Assembly: GCA_016000195.1 (NCBI GenBank)
Contig: JAECRO010000001.1
Span: 25,075-89,074, forward strand
Source: Burkholderiales bacterium
Lineage (GTDB): Bacteria; Pseudomonadota; Gammaproteobacteria; Burkholderiales; Burkholderiaceae_C
Direction of reading: 5' to 3'
Length of the DNA: 64,000 nucleotides
Part shown: piece after piece, positions 41,280-49,308 of the stretch
Numbering within the stretch: the stretch's first letter is position 1
How the letters are laid out: the number at the start of each line of letters is the position of its first letter
Notes under the pieces: generated by a model
Seen by the model: the letters and a program-made list of their open reading frames with translations, nothing else
Databases searched by the model: none
What the model was told of the DNA's origin: nothing
Made by a program: the position numbers and the translations under genes

Positions 41280-42142
41280 AGACATTCGCTGCTTTACTGT
41301 TCGCATGCTGCACGGCGCTGCTGCCCGCGCACGCGCTGCAAATCACCGACGACCGGGGCGTCAGCGTCAGCTTCGCGCAGAGCCCGCAGCGCATCGTCAG
41401 CGTGCTGCCGTCGCTGACCGAAGGCGTGTGCGCGCTCGACCAGTGCCAGCGCCTGGTCGGGGTGGACCGCTATTCCAACTACCCGGCCAGCGTGCGCAGC
41501 CTGCCGGTGGTGGGGGGAGGGATTGATCCGAACATCGAAGCCATCGTCGCGCTGAAACCCGACGTGGTGCTGCTGGCCGTTTCCTCGCGCGCCAGCGAAC
41601 GCCTGGAGGCGCTGGGCATCAAGGTGCTGGCGCTGGAGCCCAAGAACCATGCCGATGTCAGGCGCGTGCTGAAAAAACTCGGCGCGCTGCTCGATATTCC
41701 CGATGCCGTGGGCGCCGACCGGCTCTGGCGCATCATCGACGCCAGCGTTGAGGCTGCCGCGCAGTCGCTCTCGCCCAAAGCCAAAAACACGCGGGTTTAC
41801 TTTGAAGTCAGCCGTGGGCCGTATGCGGCCGGCGAGTCGTCCTTCATTGGCGAAACCCTCAGGCGGCTGGGTGTGAAAAACATCATTCCCGCCGCGCTGG
41901 GGCCGTTTCCGCGCATCAACCCGGAATTCGTGGTGCGCGCCAACCCGGACCTGATCATGGTCGGCAACCGCAGCATGCAGGCCATGGCGGCTTACCCCGG
42001 CTGGTCGAGCATCAAGGCCGTGAAGGAGCAGCGCATCTGCGTCTACGGCGTTGACGAGTCCGACGTGGTGGTGCGCCCCGGCCCGCGCATGGCTGAGGCG
42101 GCGCGCATCATGGCCAAATGCATCGCGGACAAAGCCGGATGA
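41276..42142 (+). CDS. btuF: Periplasmic cobalamin-binding protein
   Basis: 288 aa from ATG 41276 (ATGA overlap with cobP). A signal peptide covers about residues 1-20 (ALLFACCTALLPAHA). The two-lobed TroA/BtuF fold has RIVSVLPSLTEGVCALDQ at the N-lobe and EFVVRANPDLIMVGN in the C-lobe. It delivers corrinoids to the BtuC-BtuD importer encoded next, and three genes in a row overlap, so production is balanced. Confidence 0.93.
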   Translation: MKTFAALLFACCTALLPAHALQITDDRGVSVSFAQSPQRIVSVLPSLTEGVCALDQCQRLVGVDRYSNYPASVRSLPVVGGGIDPNIEAIVALKPDVVLLAVSSRASERLEALGIKVLALEPKNHADVRRVLKKLGALLDIPDAVGADRLWRIIDASVEAAAQSLSPKAKNTRVYFEVSRGPYAAGESSFIGETLRRLGVKNIIPAALGPFPRINPEFVVRANPDLIMVGNRSMQAMAAYPGWSSIKAVKEQRICVYGVDESDVVVRPGPRMAEAARIMAKCIADKAG

Positions 42143-43158
42143 GCCTGACTTACCTGCACCCGCACCGCAAGGCGTTCTGGCTGGCAATCGGCCTGGCCGG
42201 GGTGTCGGCCGTCTTGCTGCTGCTGGGCGTCAGCGTCGGCAGCACCGGCTTTGACAGCGTGCTGGACATGCAGCGCGACCCGCAGGCGCTGCTGATCGTG
42301 CTTGACATCCGCCTGCCGCGCACCCTGGGCGCCTGGCTGGCCGGGGCCTTGCTGGGGCTGGCCGGCGCGGTGGCGCAGGGCTTGTTCCGCAATCCGCTGG
42401 CCGACCCGTATTTGCTCGGCAGCGCCTCGGGCGCGTCGCTGGGCGTGGCGCTGGCGATGGCGCTGTTCGGCATCTCGCCGCTGGCCACGCACTGGCTGGC
42501 GCGCCTCGGGCTGACCGGCGCGGCCTTTGTTGGCGCCGTGCTGGCCGTGCTGCTGACGCTGCTGCTGGCCAAGGGCGTGCAGCACACGCTGCGGCTGCTG
42601 CTGGCCGGCGTGGTGGTCGGCGTGGTGCTGGGCGCCATCACCTCGCTGGTGCTGCTGCTTCAGCCCGAGATCATGCAGGCGATGCAGTCCTTCATGCTGG
42701 GCAGCACCGGCTTTGTCGGCTGGACCGCCTGCGCCATCATGGCCGCCGTATTTGCCGCCGCGATGCTGGCCGCCTGGATGATGAGCCATGCGCTCGACGG
42801 CCTGGCGCTGGGCGAAGCCACCGCGCAAAGCCTGGGCCTGCCGCTGCCGCAGATGCGCGCCGCATTGGTGGCGGTGCTGGCGCTGGCGACCGGAACGGCG
42901 GTGGCGCAAACCGGGCTGATCGCCTTTGTCGGCCTGGCCGCGCCGCACCTGGTGCGCTCGGTCGTCAAGACCACGCACGGCCGGCTGATTGGCCTGGCCA
43001 GCCTGATGGGCGCGGTATTGCTCACGGCCGCCGACATCCTGGCACGCGGGCTGGTGGCGCCGCAGGAGTTGCCGGTGGGCGTGCTGACGGCCGTGCTGGG
43101 CGGCACGTATCTGCTCTGGCTGATGCACCGCAATACCGGGCGAGGCAGCGGACTGTGA
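42139..43158 (+). CDS. btuC: Vitamin B12 ABC transporter permease
   Basis: 339 aa. A FecCD-type permease with about ten transmembrane helices. GSASGASLGVALAMALFGIS and the cytoplasmic coupling region FVGLAAPHLVRSV are conserved. ATG 42139 overlaps the btuF stop as ATGA. Its own stop overlaps the ATPase start as GTGA. Confidence 0.94.
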   Translation: MSLTYLHPHRKAFWLAIGLAGVSAVLLLLGVSVGSTGFDSVLDMQRDPQALLIVLDIRLPRTLGAWLAGALLGLAGAVAQGLFRNPLADPYLLGSASGASLGVALAMALFGISPLATHWLARLGLTGAAFVGAVLAVLLTLLLAKGVQHTLRLLLAGVVVGVVLGAITSLVLLLQPEIMQAMQSFMLGSTGFVGWTACAIMAAVFAAAMLAAWMMSHALDGLALGEATAQSLGLPLPQMRAALVAVLALATGTAVAQTGLIAFVGLAAPHLVRSVVKTTHGRLIGLASLMGAVLLTAADILARGLVAPQELPVGVLTAVLGGTYLLWLMHRNTGRGSGL

Positions 43159-43949
43159 CCTCGAACCCGCCACGATTTGCTATGGACTTTATAGCTATAG
43201 ATGCCCGACAGCTATGCGCAAAGCTCGGAAATGATGAGATATTGCACGATATTTCGCTGGCCCTGCCGCGCGCGCGCTGGACCAGCATCGTCGGCCCCAA
43301 CGGCGCGGGCAAATCAACCCTGCTCAAGGCGCTGGCCGGGCTGCTGCCGCACAGTGGAACGGTCGCCTTGCTCGGCCAGCCGATGGCCAAAATGCGCGGG
43401 CGCGACCGGGCGCGGCAGCTGTCCTGGCTGGGCCAGAACGAAAGCTCGGCCGACGACCTGACGGCCTACGACGTCGCCATGCTCGGACGCCTGCCGCACC
43501 AGGCCTGGCTGGCCCCGGCGAGCAGCGCCGACCATGCCGCCGTCGAGCGCGCATTGCGCGCCACGCAGGCCTGGGACTGGCGCGGCCGGCCGCTCGGCCA
43601 GTTGTCGGGCGGCGAGCGCCAGCGCGTGCTGCTGGCGCGCGCGCTGGCGGTCGAGGCCGAGGTGCTGCTGATGGACGAGCCGCTGGCCAACCTCGACCCG
43701 CCGCACCAGACCGACTGGCTCTTGCTGGTGCGCGGCCTGGTCGCCGGCGGCAAGACCGTGGTCAGCGTGCTGCATGAAATCTCGTTCGCGCTGCAGGCCG
43801 ACGAGCTGGTGGTGATGGACAAGGGCCGGGTGACGCACCATGGCGCCTGCGTTGACGCCGCCACGCACCGCGCGCTCGAAGGCGTGTTTGACCACCGCAT
43901 TGCCGTGCATCACCTGGCCGGGCAGTGGCTGGCGTTGCCGAAAATCTGA
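43155..43949 (+). CDS. btuD: Vitamin B12 ABC transporter ATP-binding protein
   Basis: 264 aa from GTG 43155. Walker [10 protein letters not shown] (about 47-55), signature [15 protein letters not shown], Walker [12 protein letters not shown] and the H-loop His in VLHEISFAL. It powers the BtuC permease. The first approximately 25 residues are encoded by repeat copy G in the plus orientation, so the native N-terminus seems replaced; the ATPase core starts after it and is intact. Confidence 0.93.
   Translation: MTSNPPRFAMDFIAIDARQLCAKLGNDEILHDISLALPRARWTSIVGPNGAGKSTLLKALAGLLPHSGTVALLGQPMAKMRGRDRARQLSWLGQNESSADDLTAYDVAMLGRLPHQAWLAPASSADHAAVERALRATQAWDWRGRPLGQLSGGERQRVLLARALAVEAEVLLMDEPLANLDPPHQTDWLLLVRGLVAGGKTVVSVLHEISFALQADELVVMDKGRVTHHGACVDAATHRALEGVFDHRIAVHHLAGQWLALPKI
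43176..43241 (+). repeat. Dispersed hairpin repeat, copy G, at the btuD 5' end
   Basis: Plus-strand GCTATGGACTTTATAGC begins the copy; the second half has TATGCGCAAAGCTC. It encodes codons 8-29 of btuD in frame. This is the only copy read through in its own orientation inside a gene. Confidence 0.7.
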
Positions 43950-43972
43950 TACGACTGACCCCCAAGCTAAAC

Positions 43973-44554
43973 ATGCAAATCGAAACCCCACCCACCGACA
44001 AACCCTACGACAAGCCCGAGGGCGAACGCCGGGGCATCCTCATCGTCAACACCGGCGACGGCAAGGGCAAGAGCACCGCCGCCTTCGGCCTGGCTCTGCG
44101 CGCCCACGGCCGCCACCATGTCCACGGCAAGAGCGTGAAGATTTTCCAGTTCATGAAGGTGCCCAGCGCCCGCTTTGGCGAGCACCGCATGTTCGAGCAG
44201 CTCGGCATCCCGATTGAAGGGCTGGGCGACGGCTTCAGCTGGAAAAGCCAGGATCTGGACCATTCCGCCCAGCTGGCGCGCAATGGCTGGGAAAAGGCCA
44301 AGGCCGGGATTTTGAGCGGCGAGAACTTCATGGTCGTGCTCGACGAGCTGACCTACCCGCTGATCTACGGCTGGCTGCCGCTCGACGACGTGCTGCTGAC
44401 GCTGCGTAGCCGCCCAAAAGACGTGCATGTGGTTATTACCGGCCGCCGCTGCCCGCCCGAGATCATTGCGCTGGCCGACACCGTGACCGAGATGAGCAAG
44501 GTCAAGCATGCGTTCAATGCGGGCATTCCGGCCCAGCGCGGCATCGAAGACTGA
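43973..44554 (+). CDS. cobO: Cob(I)yrinic acid a,c-diamide adenosyltransferase
   Basis: 193 aa from ATG 43973. CobA/BtuR-type enzyme adding the adenosyl group to Co(I) corrinoids, giving the cofactor form used by the mutase upstream. The P-loop [18 protein letters not shown] is at about residues 25-42; [13 protein letters not shown] and the C-terminal [15 protein letters not shown] match the family. It lies 23 bp after btuD. Confidence 0.95.
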   Translation: MQIETPPTDKPYDKPEGERRGILIVNTGDGKGKSTAAFGLALRAHGRHHVHGKSVKIFQFMKVPSARFGEHRMFEQLGIPIEGLGDGFSWKSQDLDHSAQLARNGWEKAKAGILSGENFMVVLDELTYPLIYGWLPLDDVLLTLRSRPKDVHVVITGRRCPPEIIALADTVTEMSKVKHAFNAGIPAQRGIED

Positions 44555-44568
44555 TTTAAAAGCGCAAT

Positions 44569-45555
44569 GTGGGCGTGAACCTGGCTTTTCTTGCGCTGCC
44601 GCTGGTCTTGCTGCTGGCGCTGTGGATCGACTGGCGCTGGGGCGAGCCGCCGGTCGCGATGCATCCGGTGGTCTGGATTGGGCATTACCTCAAGGCCTGC
44701 GGCCAAGTGACCGTGCGCTGCCGGCCCGCGCCGGCTTTCGTGCTGGGGGCTGCCGCCTGGCTCACGGGCGCGCTGATGGCCGGCGCCCTGGCCTGGGCGC
44801 TGCAAGCCTTGACCTTCTGGCAGATCGCCCGCTTCACCACGCAACCTGACCTTGAGGGCGGACTGGCCCTTCTCACGCTGGTCGCCGCGATGGCCTGGCT
44901 GCTCAAGTCCATGCTGTCCTGGCGCATGCTGCGCGACGAGGCCGGTGCGGTCGAGGCCGCGCTCAGGCAGTCGCTGCCCGCCGGACGCGAGCGGCTGTCC
45001 TGGCTGGTCAGCCGCGACACGGCGAATCTGACCGAAAGCCAGGTGCGTGAAAGCGCCATCGAGACGCTGGCCGAAAACCTCAACGACTCGGTCGTCGCGC
45101 CGATTTTCTGGTTCGTGCTGCTGGGCCTGCCGGGCGCGGCCATCTACCGCTTTGCCAACACCGCCGACGCCATGTGGGGCTACCGGGGAAGCTACCGGGG
45201 CCAGCACTGGGAATGGGCCGGAAAATGGGCCGCGCATGCCGACGACGCGCTGTCGTGGCTGCCGGCGCGGCTGACCGCCGGGCTGCTGCTGGCGCTGACG
45301 GGCGGGTTCCGGCTCGGCACGCTGCGGCGCGAAGCGGCCCGCACGCCGTCGCCCAACAGCGGCTGGCCGATGGCAGCGCTGGCGCTGGCGCTCGGCGTCA
45401 GCTTAAGCAAGCCCGGTGTTTACACGCTGAACGCCACCGGGCGCGCGCCACGGGCTGGCGATGTGCTGCGGGCGCAGAAATATGCATCAAAAGTGGTGTT
45501 TGCGCTTGTCCCATGTGCGCTGATAGCTATTGTTTTAGTAGCACTGGTGATGTGA
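44569..45555 (+). CDS. cbiB: Adenosylcobinamide-phosphate synthase
   Basis: 328 aa from GTG 44569 (GTG 44575 is an alternative). Membrane enzyme with several helices that couples (R)-1-amino-2-propanol phosphate to adenosylcobyric acid. The N-terminal HPVVWIGHYL, central ESAIETLAENLNDSVVAPIF and FANTADAMWGYR are diagnostic. Its last 24 codons overlap repeat copy E, giving an extra hydrophobic tail. The stop overlaps the next ATG by one base. Confidence 0.93.
   Translation: MGVNLAFLALPLVLLLALWIDWRWGEPPVAMHPVVWIGHYLKACGQVTVRCRPAPAFVLGAAAWLTGALMAGALAWALQALTFWQIARFTTQPDLEGGLALLTLVAAMAWLLKSMLSWRMLRDEAGAVEAALRQSLPAGRERLSWLVSRDTANLTESQVRESAIETLAENLNDSVVAPIFWFVLLGLPGAAIYRFANTADAMWGYRGSYRGQHWEWAGKWAAHADDALSWLPARLTAGLLLALTGGFRLGTLRREAARTPSPNSGWPMAALALALGVSLSKPGVYTLNATGRAPRAGDVLRAQKYASKVVFALVPCALIAIVLVALVM
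45484..45546 (-). repeat. Dispersed hairpin repeat, copy E, in frame at the cbiB 3' end
   Basis: On the minus strand GCTACTAAAACAATAGC is followed by TATCAGCGCACATGGGAC, AAGCGCAAACACC and ACTTTTGATG. The frame used is the same as in copies D, F and I. Confidence 0.73.
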
Positions 45556-46577
45556 TGGTGAACGCTTTCCCGCTGCAAGGCGCGCGCATCCATGGTGGAC
45601 CTGACCGCCACGGCGCGGCGCTGCATGACTTTTCCACCAACAGCAATGCCTGCGCGCCATGCCCGGCGGCGCTGCAAGCCGTCCGGCAGGCCGATGCCAG
45701 CCAATACCCCGATGCCAGCTATACCGCCCTGCGCCGGAAGCTCGCCGGTTTTCATGGCGTGGACGCGGCGCGCGTGGTGCTGGCCGGCAGCGCCAGCGAG
45801 TTCATTTTCCGCATCACCGCGCTGGCGGCGCAAACAGTGCAAACGGCAGGCGAGGGCGGCACCGTCTGGCTACCACCGCACAGCTACGGCGACTATGCGC
45901 AAGCCGCCCGCGCGCACCGGCTGGCGGTCGCAACCAATCCTTCCAGCGCGCAACTGCTCTGGGCCTGCGAGCCGTCCAGCCCGCTGGGCGCAGCGCACGC
46001 GGGGCTGGGCGGCATGGTGGACGAACGGGCAAAGCAAGCCATCATCGTTCTGGACCGCGCCTACGAGCCCCTGCGCCTCAGCGGCGCACCGGCGCTGACC
46101 GAGGCGCAGTTGCAAACCGTCTGGCAGCTCTGGACGCCCAACAAGGCGCTGGGCCTGACCGGCATCCGCGCCGCCTACGCGATTGCGCCCGTGGGCGTTG
46201 GCGAGGCCGTTTCCCAACTCGACCAGCTCAGCGCGTCCTGGCCGGTCGGCGCGCACGGCGTGGCGCTGCTGCAGGCCTGGACCGATCCCGGCGTGCAAGC
46301 CTGGCTGGCCGCCAGCCTGTGTACGCTGCGCGGCTGGAAAGCGCGGCAGAGCGCGCTGTGTGAATCCATGGGCTGGACCTGCCTGCCGAGCGACGCCAAT
46401 TTCTTCTGCGCCCGCCCCGCCTTGCCCGATGGCCTGACTTTGGCGCAGGCGCTGGCCCAACTGCGCCGCCACGGCATCAAGCTGCGCGACACTGCCTCGT
46501 TCGGCTTGCCCGGCCATGTGCGCGTCAGCGTGCAGCCGCCGCTGGCGCAGGATGCGCTACGGGCGGCATGGCGATAG
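45555..46577 (+). CDS. cobC: Threonine-phosphate decarboxylase-like aminotransferase (CobC/CobD type)
   Basis: 340 aa from ATG 45555. A PLP fold-type I enzyme; the cofactor lysine is probably in WTPNKALGLTGIRAAYA, and LHDFSTNSNACAPC is the family N-terminus. It makes or supplies the aminopropanol-phosphate donor used by CbiB. The naming follows aerobic-pathway usage; it corresponds to CobD of Salmonella. It is the last gene of the operon before the inserted toxin-antitoxin and restriction genes. Confidence 0.9.
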   Translation: MVNAFPLQGARIHGGPDRHGAALHDFSTNSNACAPCPAALQAVRQADASQYPDASYTALRRKLAGFHGVDAARVVLAGSASEFIFRITALAAQTVQTAGEGGTVWLPPHSYGDYAQAARAHRLAVATNPSSAQLLWACEPSSPLGAAHAGLGGMVDERAKQAIIVLDRAYEPLRLSGAPALTEAQLQTVWQLWTPNKALGLTGIRAAYAIAPVGVGEAVSQLDQLSASWPVGAHGVALLQAWTDPGVQAWLAASLCTLRGWKARQSALCESMGWTCLPSDANFFCARPALPDGLTLAQALAQLRRHGIKLRDTASFGLPGHVRVSVQPPLAQDALRAAWR

Positions 46578-46582
46578 ATTCG

Positions 46583-46612
46583 TGTGTCAAATTGACGTAC
46601 AATTTTGTCACA
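46583..46612. promoter_or_regulatory. Operator/promoter of the TacAT-type toxin-antitoxin genes
   Basis: A nearly perfect inverted repeat TGTGTCAAATTG / CAATTTTGTCACA around a 5-bp spacer. A TACAAT -10 hexamer (46598-46603) lies inside it, so a ribbon-helix-helix antitoxin bound here would block transcription. An AGGAG lies just downstream. Confidence 0.7.
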
Positions 46613-46625
46613 CAGGAGTTTTACC

Positions 46626-46898
46626 ATGCCATCTGCCACCTCCCGCACCGAATCCGCCCGCATCAATCTGCGCACCAGCCCCGAAGTCAAGGATCTCATC
46701 GAACGCGCGGCGGCCATGATGGGCGCCACGGTGTCCAGTTTCATGCTGCAAAATTCGACTGATATGGCGCGCCGTGTCCTCGCCCAACAAGATGTCATCA
46801 CTTTGTCCGACCGGGATCGTGACGCGTTTTTGAAGGCCTTGGACAACCCCCCTGAGCCCACCCAGGCATTGATTGATCTGATGCGCCTTGGCGCATGA
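46626..46898 (+). CDS. DUF1778 (TacA-like) antitoxin
   Basis: 90 aa from ATG 46626 behind CAGGAG (46613-46618). N-terminal ribbon-helix-helix domain RINLRTSPEVKDLIERAA and a C-terminal toxin-binding part LSDRDRDAFLKALDNPPEP, both typical of DUF1778 antitoxins. It overlaps the GNAT toxin gene by 4 bp. Confidence 0.93.
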   Translation: MPSATSRTESARINLRTSPEVKDLIERAAAMMGATVSSFMLQNSTDMARRVLAQQDVITLSDRDRDAFLKALDNPPEPTQALIDLMRLGA

Positions 46899-47416
46899 CG
46901 CTAGCCATCACCGGCCTGGCCCGGCACCATGACCGCAGTGATTTTGACTGTGGCGAACCCGCGCTGAATACCTTTTTGCAACGCCTGGCGCGGCAACAGG
47001 CCGAACGCGATTTCAACCGCACTTATGTTGCTTGCGAGCAGGGTGAATCACGCATACGCGGTTACTACGCCATGAGCGCCGCCGCCATCAATTTTGAAAA
47101 CTGGCCCGCCAGCCTTCGTTTGCCCCGCTACCCCGTGCCGGTGGCGCGTATTGGCCGCCTTGCCGTCGATGTCCGGAGCCAGGGAACTGGCGCAGGTGCA
47201 GCGCTGGTACGGCACGCCATGGTTCTCGCCGAATCGCTGGCGCGGCAAATTGGCTTGTATGCCGTGGTCGTTGACGCCAAGAACGAGTCCGCTGCAGCCT
47301 TTTATGCCCGTTACGGCTTTCAGCGCTTTTCCGATCAGGGCTTGAGCCTGTTTTTAACGACTGACGTGATCCGGCGGGCGCTTGCGACGGGCGGGTCACA
47401 GTCGCCGCCGCCATAA
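46895..47416 (+). CDS. GNAT-family (TacT-like) acetyltransferase toxin
   Basis: 173 aa. GNAT toxins acetylate aminoacyl-tRNA and stop translation. Acetyl-CoA loop VDVRSQGTGAGAALVRHA (about 91-108) and the family C-terminus AAFYARYGFQRFSD are present. The layout, overlap and the antitoxin's DUF1778 type support the TacAT assignment. The stop codon lies inside the first unit of a hexanucleotide repeat. Confidence 0.93.
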   Translation: MTLAITGLARHHDRSDFDCGEPALNTFLQRLARQQAERDFNRTYVACEQGESRIRGYYAMSAAAINFENWPASLRLPRYPVPVARIGRLAVDVRSQGTGAGAALVRHAMVLAESLARQIGLYAVVVDAKNESAAAFYARYGFQRFSDQGLSLFLTTDVIRRALATGGSQSPPP

Positions 47417-47442
47417 ACATAAACATAAACATAAACATAAAC
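47413..47442 (+). repeat. Five tandem copies of the hexamer ATAAAC
   Basis: Perfect repeat (ATAAAC)5, beginning at the stop codon of the GNAT toxin gene and ending 50 bp upstream of the methyltransferase start. The copy number can change by slippage. It lies in the presumed promoter region of mod, not in the frame. Confidence 0.9.
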
Positions 47443-47492
47443 AGCCTTGAGCCTGTTTGAACTGTCAAAAACAAAGAACCAAAGCGCACAAC

Positions 47493-49307
47493 ATGTCGGA
47501 ACTCAATTTCAAGGGCAAGGAATTTGTCTATAACCACCACCTCACGGTGCCGCACCGGCCCTTGGTGCCGCATGCTGACAAATCCATCGGCGCGGCCCGG
47601 CTGGACGGCAATCTGATTGTTCAGGGCGACAACCTGCATGCGCTCAAAAGCCTGCTGCCGATGTACGCGGGCAAGGTCGATTGCATTTTTATCGACCCGC
47701 CCTACAACACCGGCAACGAAGGCTGGTGCTACAACGACAACGTCAACAGCCCGATGATGCAGGCGTGGCTGCAAAACAACCCGATTGGCATTGAGGACGG
47801 GCTGCGGCACGATAAATGGTGCGCCATGATGTGGCCGCGTTTGCGGCTGCTGCATGAACTGCTGGGCGATGCGGGCAGCTTGTGGGTGACGCTGGACGAC
47901 AACGAGATTCACCGGGCGCGGGGCATGCTGGACAGCATTTTTGGGGAAGATAACTTTGTGGCGACTTGCATTTGGCACAAGAATTTTTCGCCAAAGCCGG
48001 CAGCTAGATTTTTCTCCGAAGATCACGATTATCTTTTGATCTATGCGAAGAATAAAGCAATCTGGGAGCCCAACCTGCTAGAGCGAACAGCAGAGATGGA
48101 TGCTCGATTTTCCAACCCGGATGACGATAAACGGGGCGTCTGGACTTCTGGAGATTTGTCGGCAAGAAATTACTACGGAGATGGCACTTACCCCATTACT
48201 TGTCCGTCTGGGCGGATCGTTGAGGGGCCGCCTCGTGGAATGTATTGGAGGGTGTCTGAAAAAAAGTTCAAAGAAATGGACTTGGATAAGCGTATTTGGT
48301 GGGGAGAGGATGGAAATAATCAACCTCGTTTAAAACGATTTTTGTCAGAGGTGAAAGAAGGACGCGTCCCCCAAACGCTCTGGGAACACGCTGAAGTCGG
48401 CCACACGCAGGATGCCAAAAAAGAACTGCTGTCGATTTTTGACTTTGCCACTTCCGGCGATGTGTTCGTGACGCCCAAGCCGGTGGCGCTACTGTCGCGC
48501 GTTTTGGATCTGGCCACCACCGAGCATTCCATCGTCCTCGACTCCTTCGCCGGTTCCGGCACCACGGCCCACGCCGTGCTGGCAGCCAACAAAAAAGACG
48601 GCGGCGAGCGCAAATTCATCCTCGTCGAATGCGAGGACTACGCCGACAAGCTGACCGCCGAGCGGGTGCGCCGCGTCATCACCGGCTACGACTTCAAGGG
48701 CACCCAGCGCGAAGAGCTGCTGCGCAAGTCGCTCAATTTCACCGACCTGAAAAAAGCCGACAAACTGCTCGACCGGATTGCCAGCATCGAAAACCTTGAC
48801 GCCCACCGCTTCGACAAGATCGACAAGACGGTCAAAAACGGCGAGCTGCTGGTGGAAGGCGTGAAAAACATCACCGGGCGCACCGAGGGGCTGGGCGGCA
48901 GTTTCACCTACTGCACCCTGGGCGAGGCCATCGACATGGACAGGATGCTGACCGGCGAAAGCCTGCCCGGCGCCGAAGCCCTGGGCGCCTTGCTGTTCCA
49001 CATGGCGACCAACGAAGCCAAGCCGGCTCTGCCTGCGCCCCAAGAGGTGGCGGGCTGCAGCTATCTGGGTGAATCGGCCAGTTTTCACGCCTGGCTGATT
49101 TACCAGCCCACGCTGGACTTTTTGACCTCCCGCGACGCTGCGTTAACGCTGTCACGAGCCCGCGCGCTGGCGGCGGCCAAACCGGGCAAGCGCCATCTGG
49201 TCTTCGCCCCGGCCAAGTTTGTGTCGCAAAAACTGCTGGACGACGAAAAGCTGCCGGTCGAATTTGCCCCGCTGCCGTGGGCCTTGTACCGCGTCGAGAG
49301 GTCTTGA
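47493..49307 (+). CDS. mod: Type III restriction-modification DNA methyltransferase (Mod)
   Basis: 604 aa from ATG 47493. N6-adenine methylase of the beta class: DPPYNTG (Asp68) precedes the AdoMet motif FAGSGTT (Phe352). The region between them (about residues 150-293) is the target recognition domain and has distinctly lower GC and different codon use. It modifies one strand of an asymmetric site and also supplies specificity to Res. The res start is 2 bp after its stop. Confidence 0.94.
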   Translation: MSELNFKGKEFVYNHHLTVPHRPLVPHADKSIGAARLDGNLIVQGDNLHALKSLLPMYAGKVDCIFIDPPYNTGNEGWCYNDNVNSPMMQAWLQNNPIGIEDGLRHDKWCAMMWPRLRLLHELLGDAGSLWVTLDDNEIHRARGMLDSIFGEDNFVATCIWHKNFSPKPAARFFSEDHDYLLIYAKNKAIWEPNLLERTAEMDARFSNPDDDKRGVWTSGDLSARNYYGDGTYPITCPSGRIVEGPPRGMYWRVSEKKFKEMDLDKRIWWGEDGNNQPRLKRFLSEVKEGRVPQTLWEHAEVGHTQDAKKELLSIFDFATSGDVFVTPKPVALLSRVLDLATTEHSIVLDSFAGSGTTAHAVLAANKKDGGERKFILVECEDYADKLTAERVRRVITGYDFKGTQREELLRKSLNFTDLKKADKLLDRIASIENLDAHRFDKIDKTVKNGELLVEGVKNITGRTEGLGGSFTYCTLGEAIDMDRMLTGESLPGAEALGALLFHMATNEAKPALPAPQEVAGCSYLGESASFHAWLIYQPTLDFLTSRDAALTLSRARALAAAKPGKRHLVFAPAKFVSQKLLDDEKLPVEFAPLPWALYRVERS

Positions 49308-49308
49308 G

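Noticed and set aside
47413..47442. CRISPR-like array
   Set aside because: The unit is a 6-bp tandem repeat without spacers. No cas genes or direct repeats with unique spacers were found anywhere in the window.
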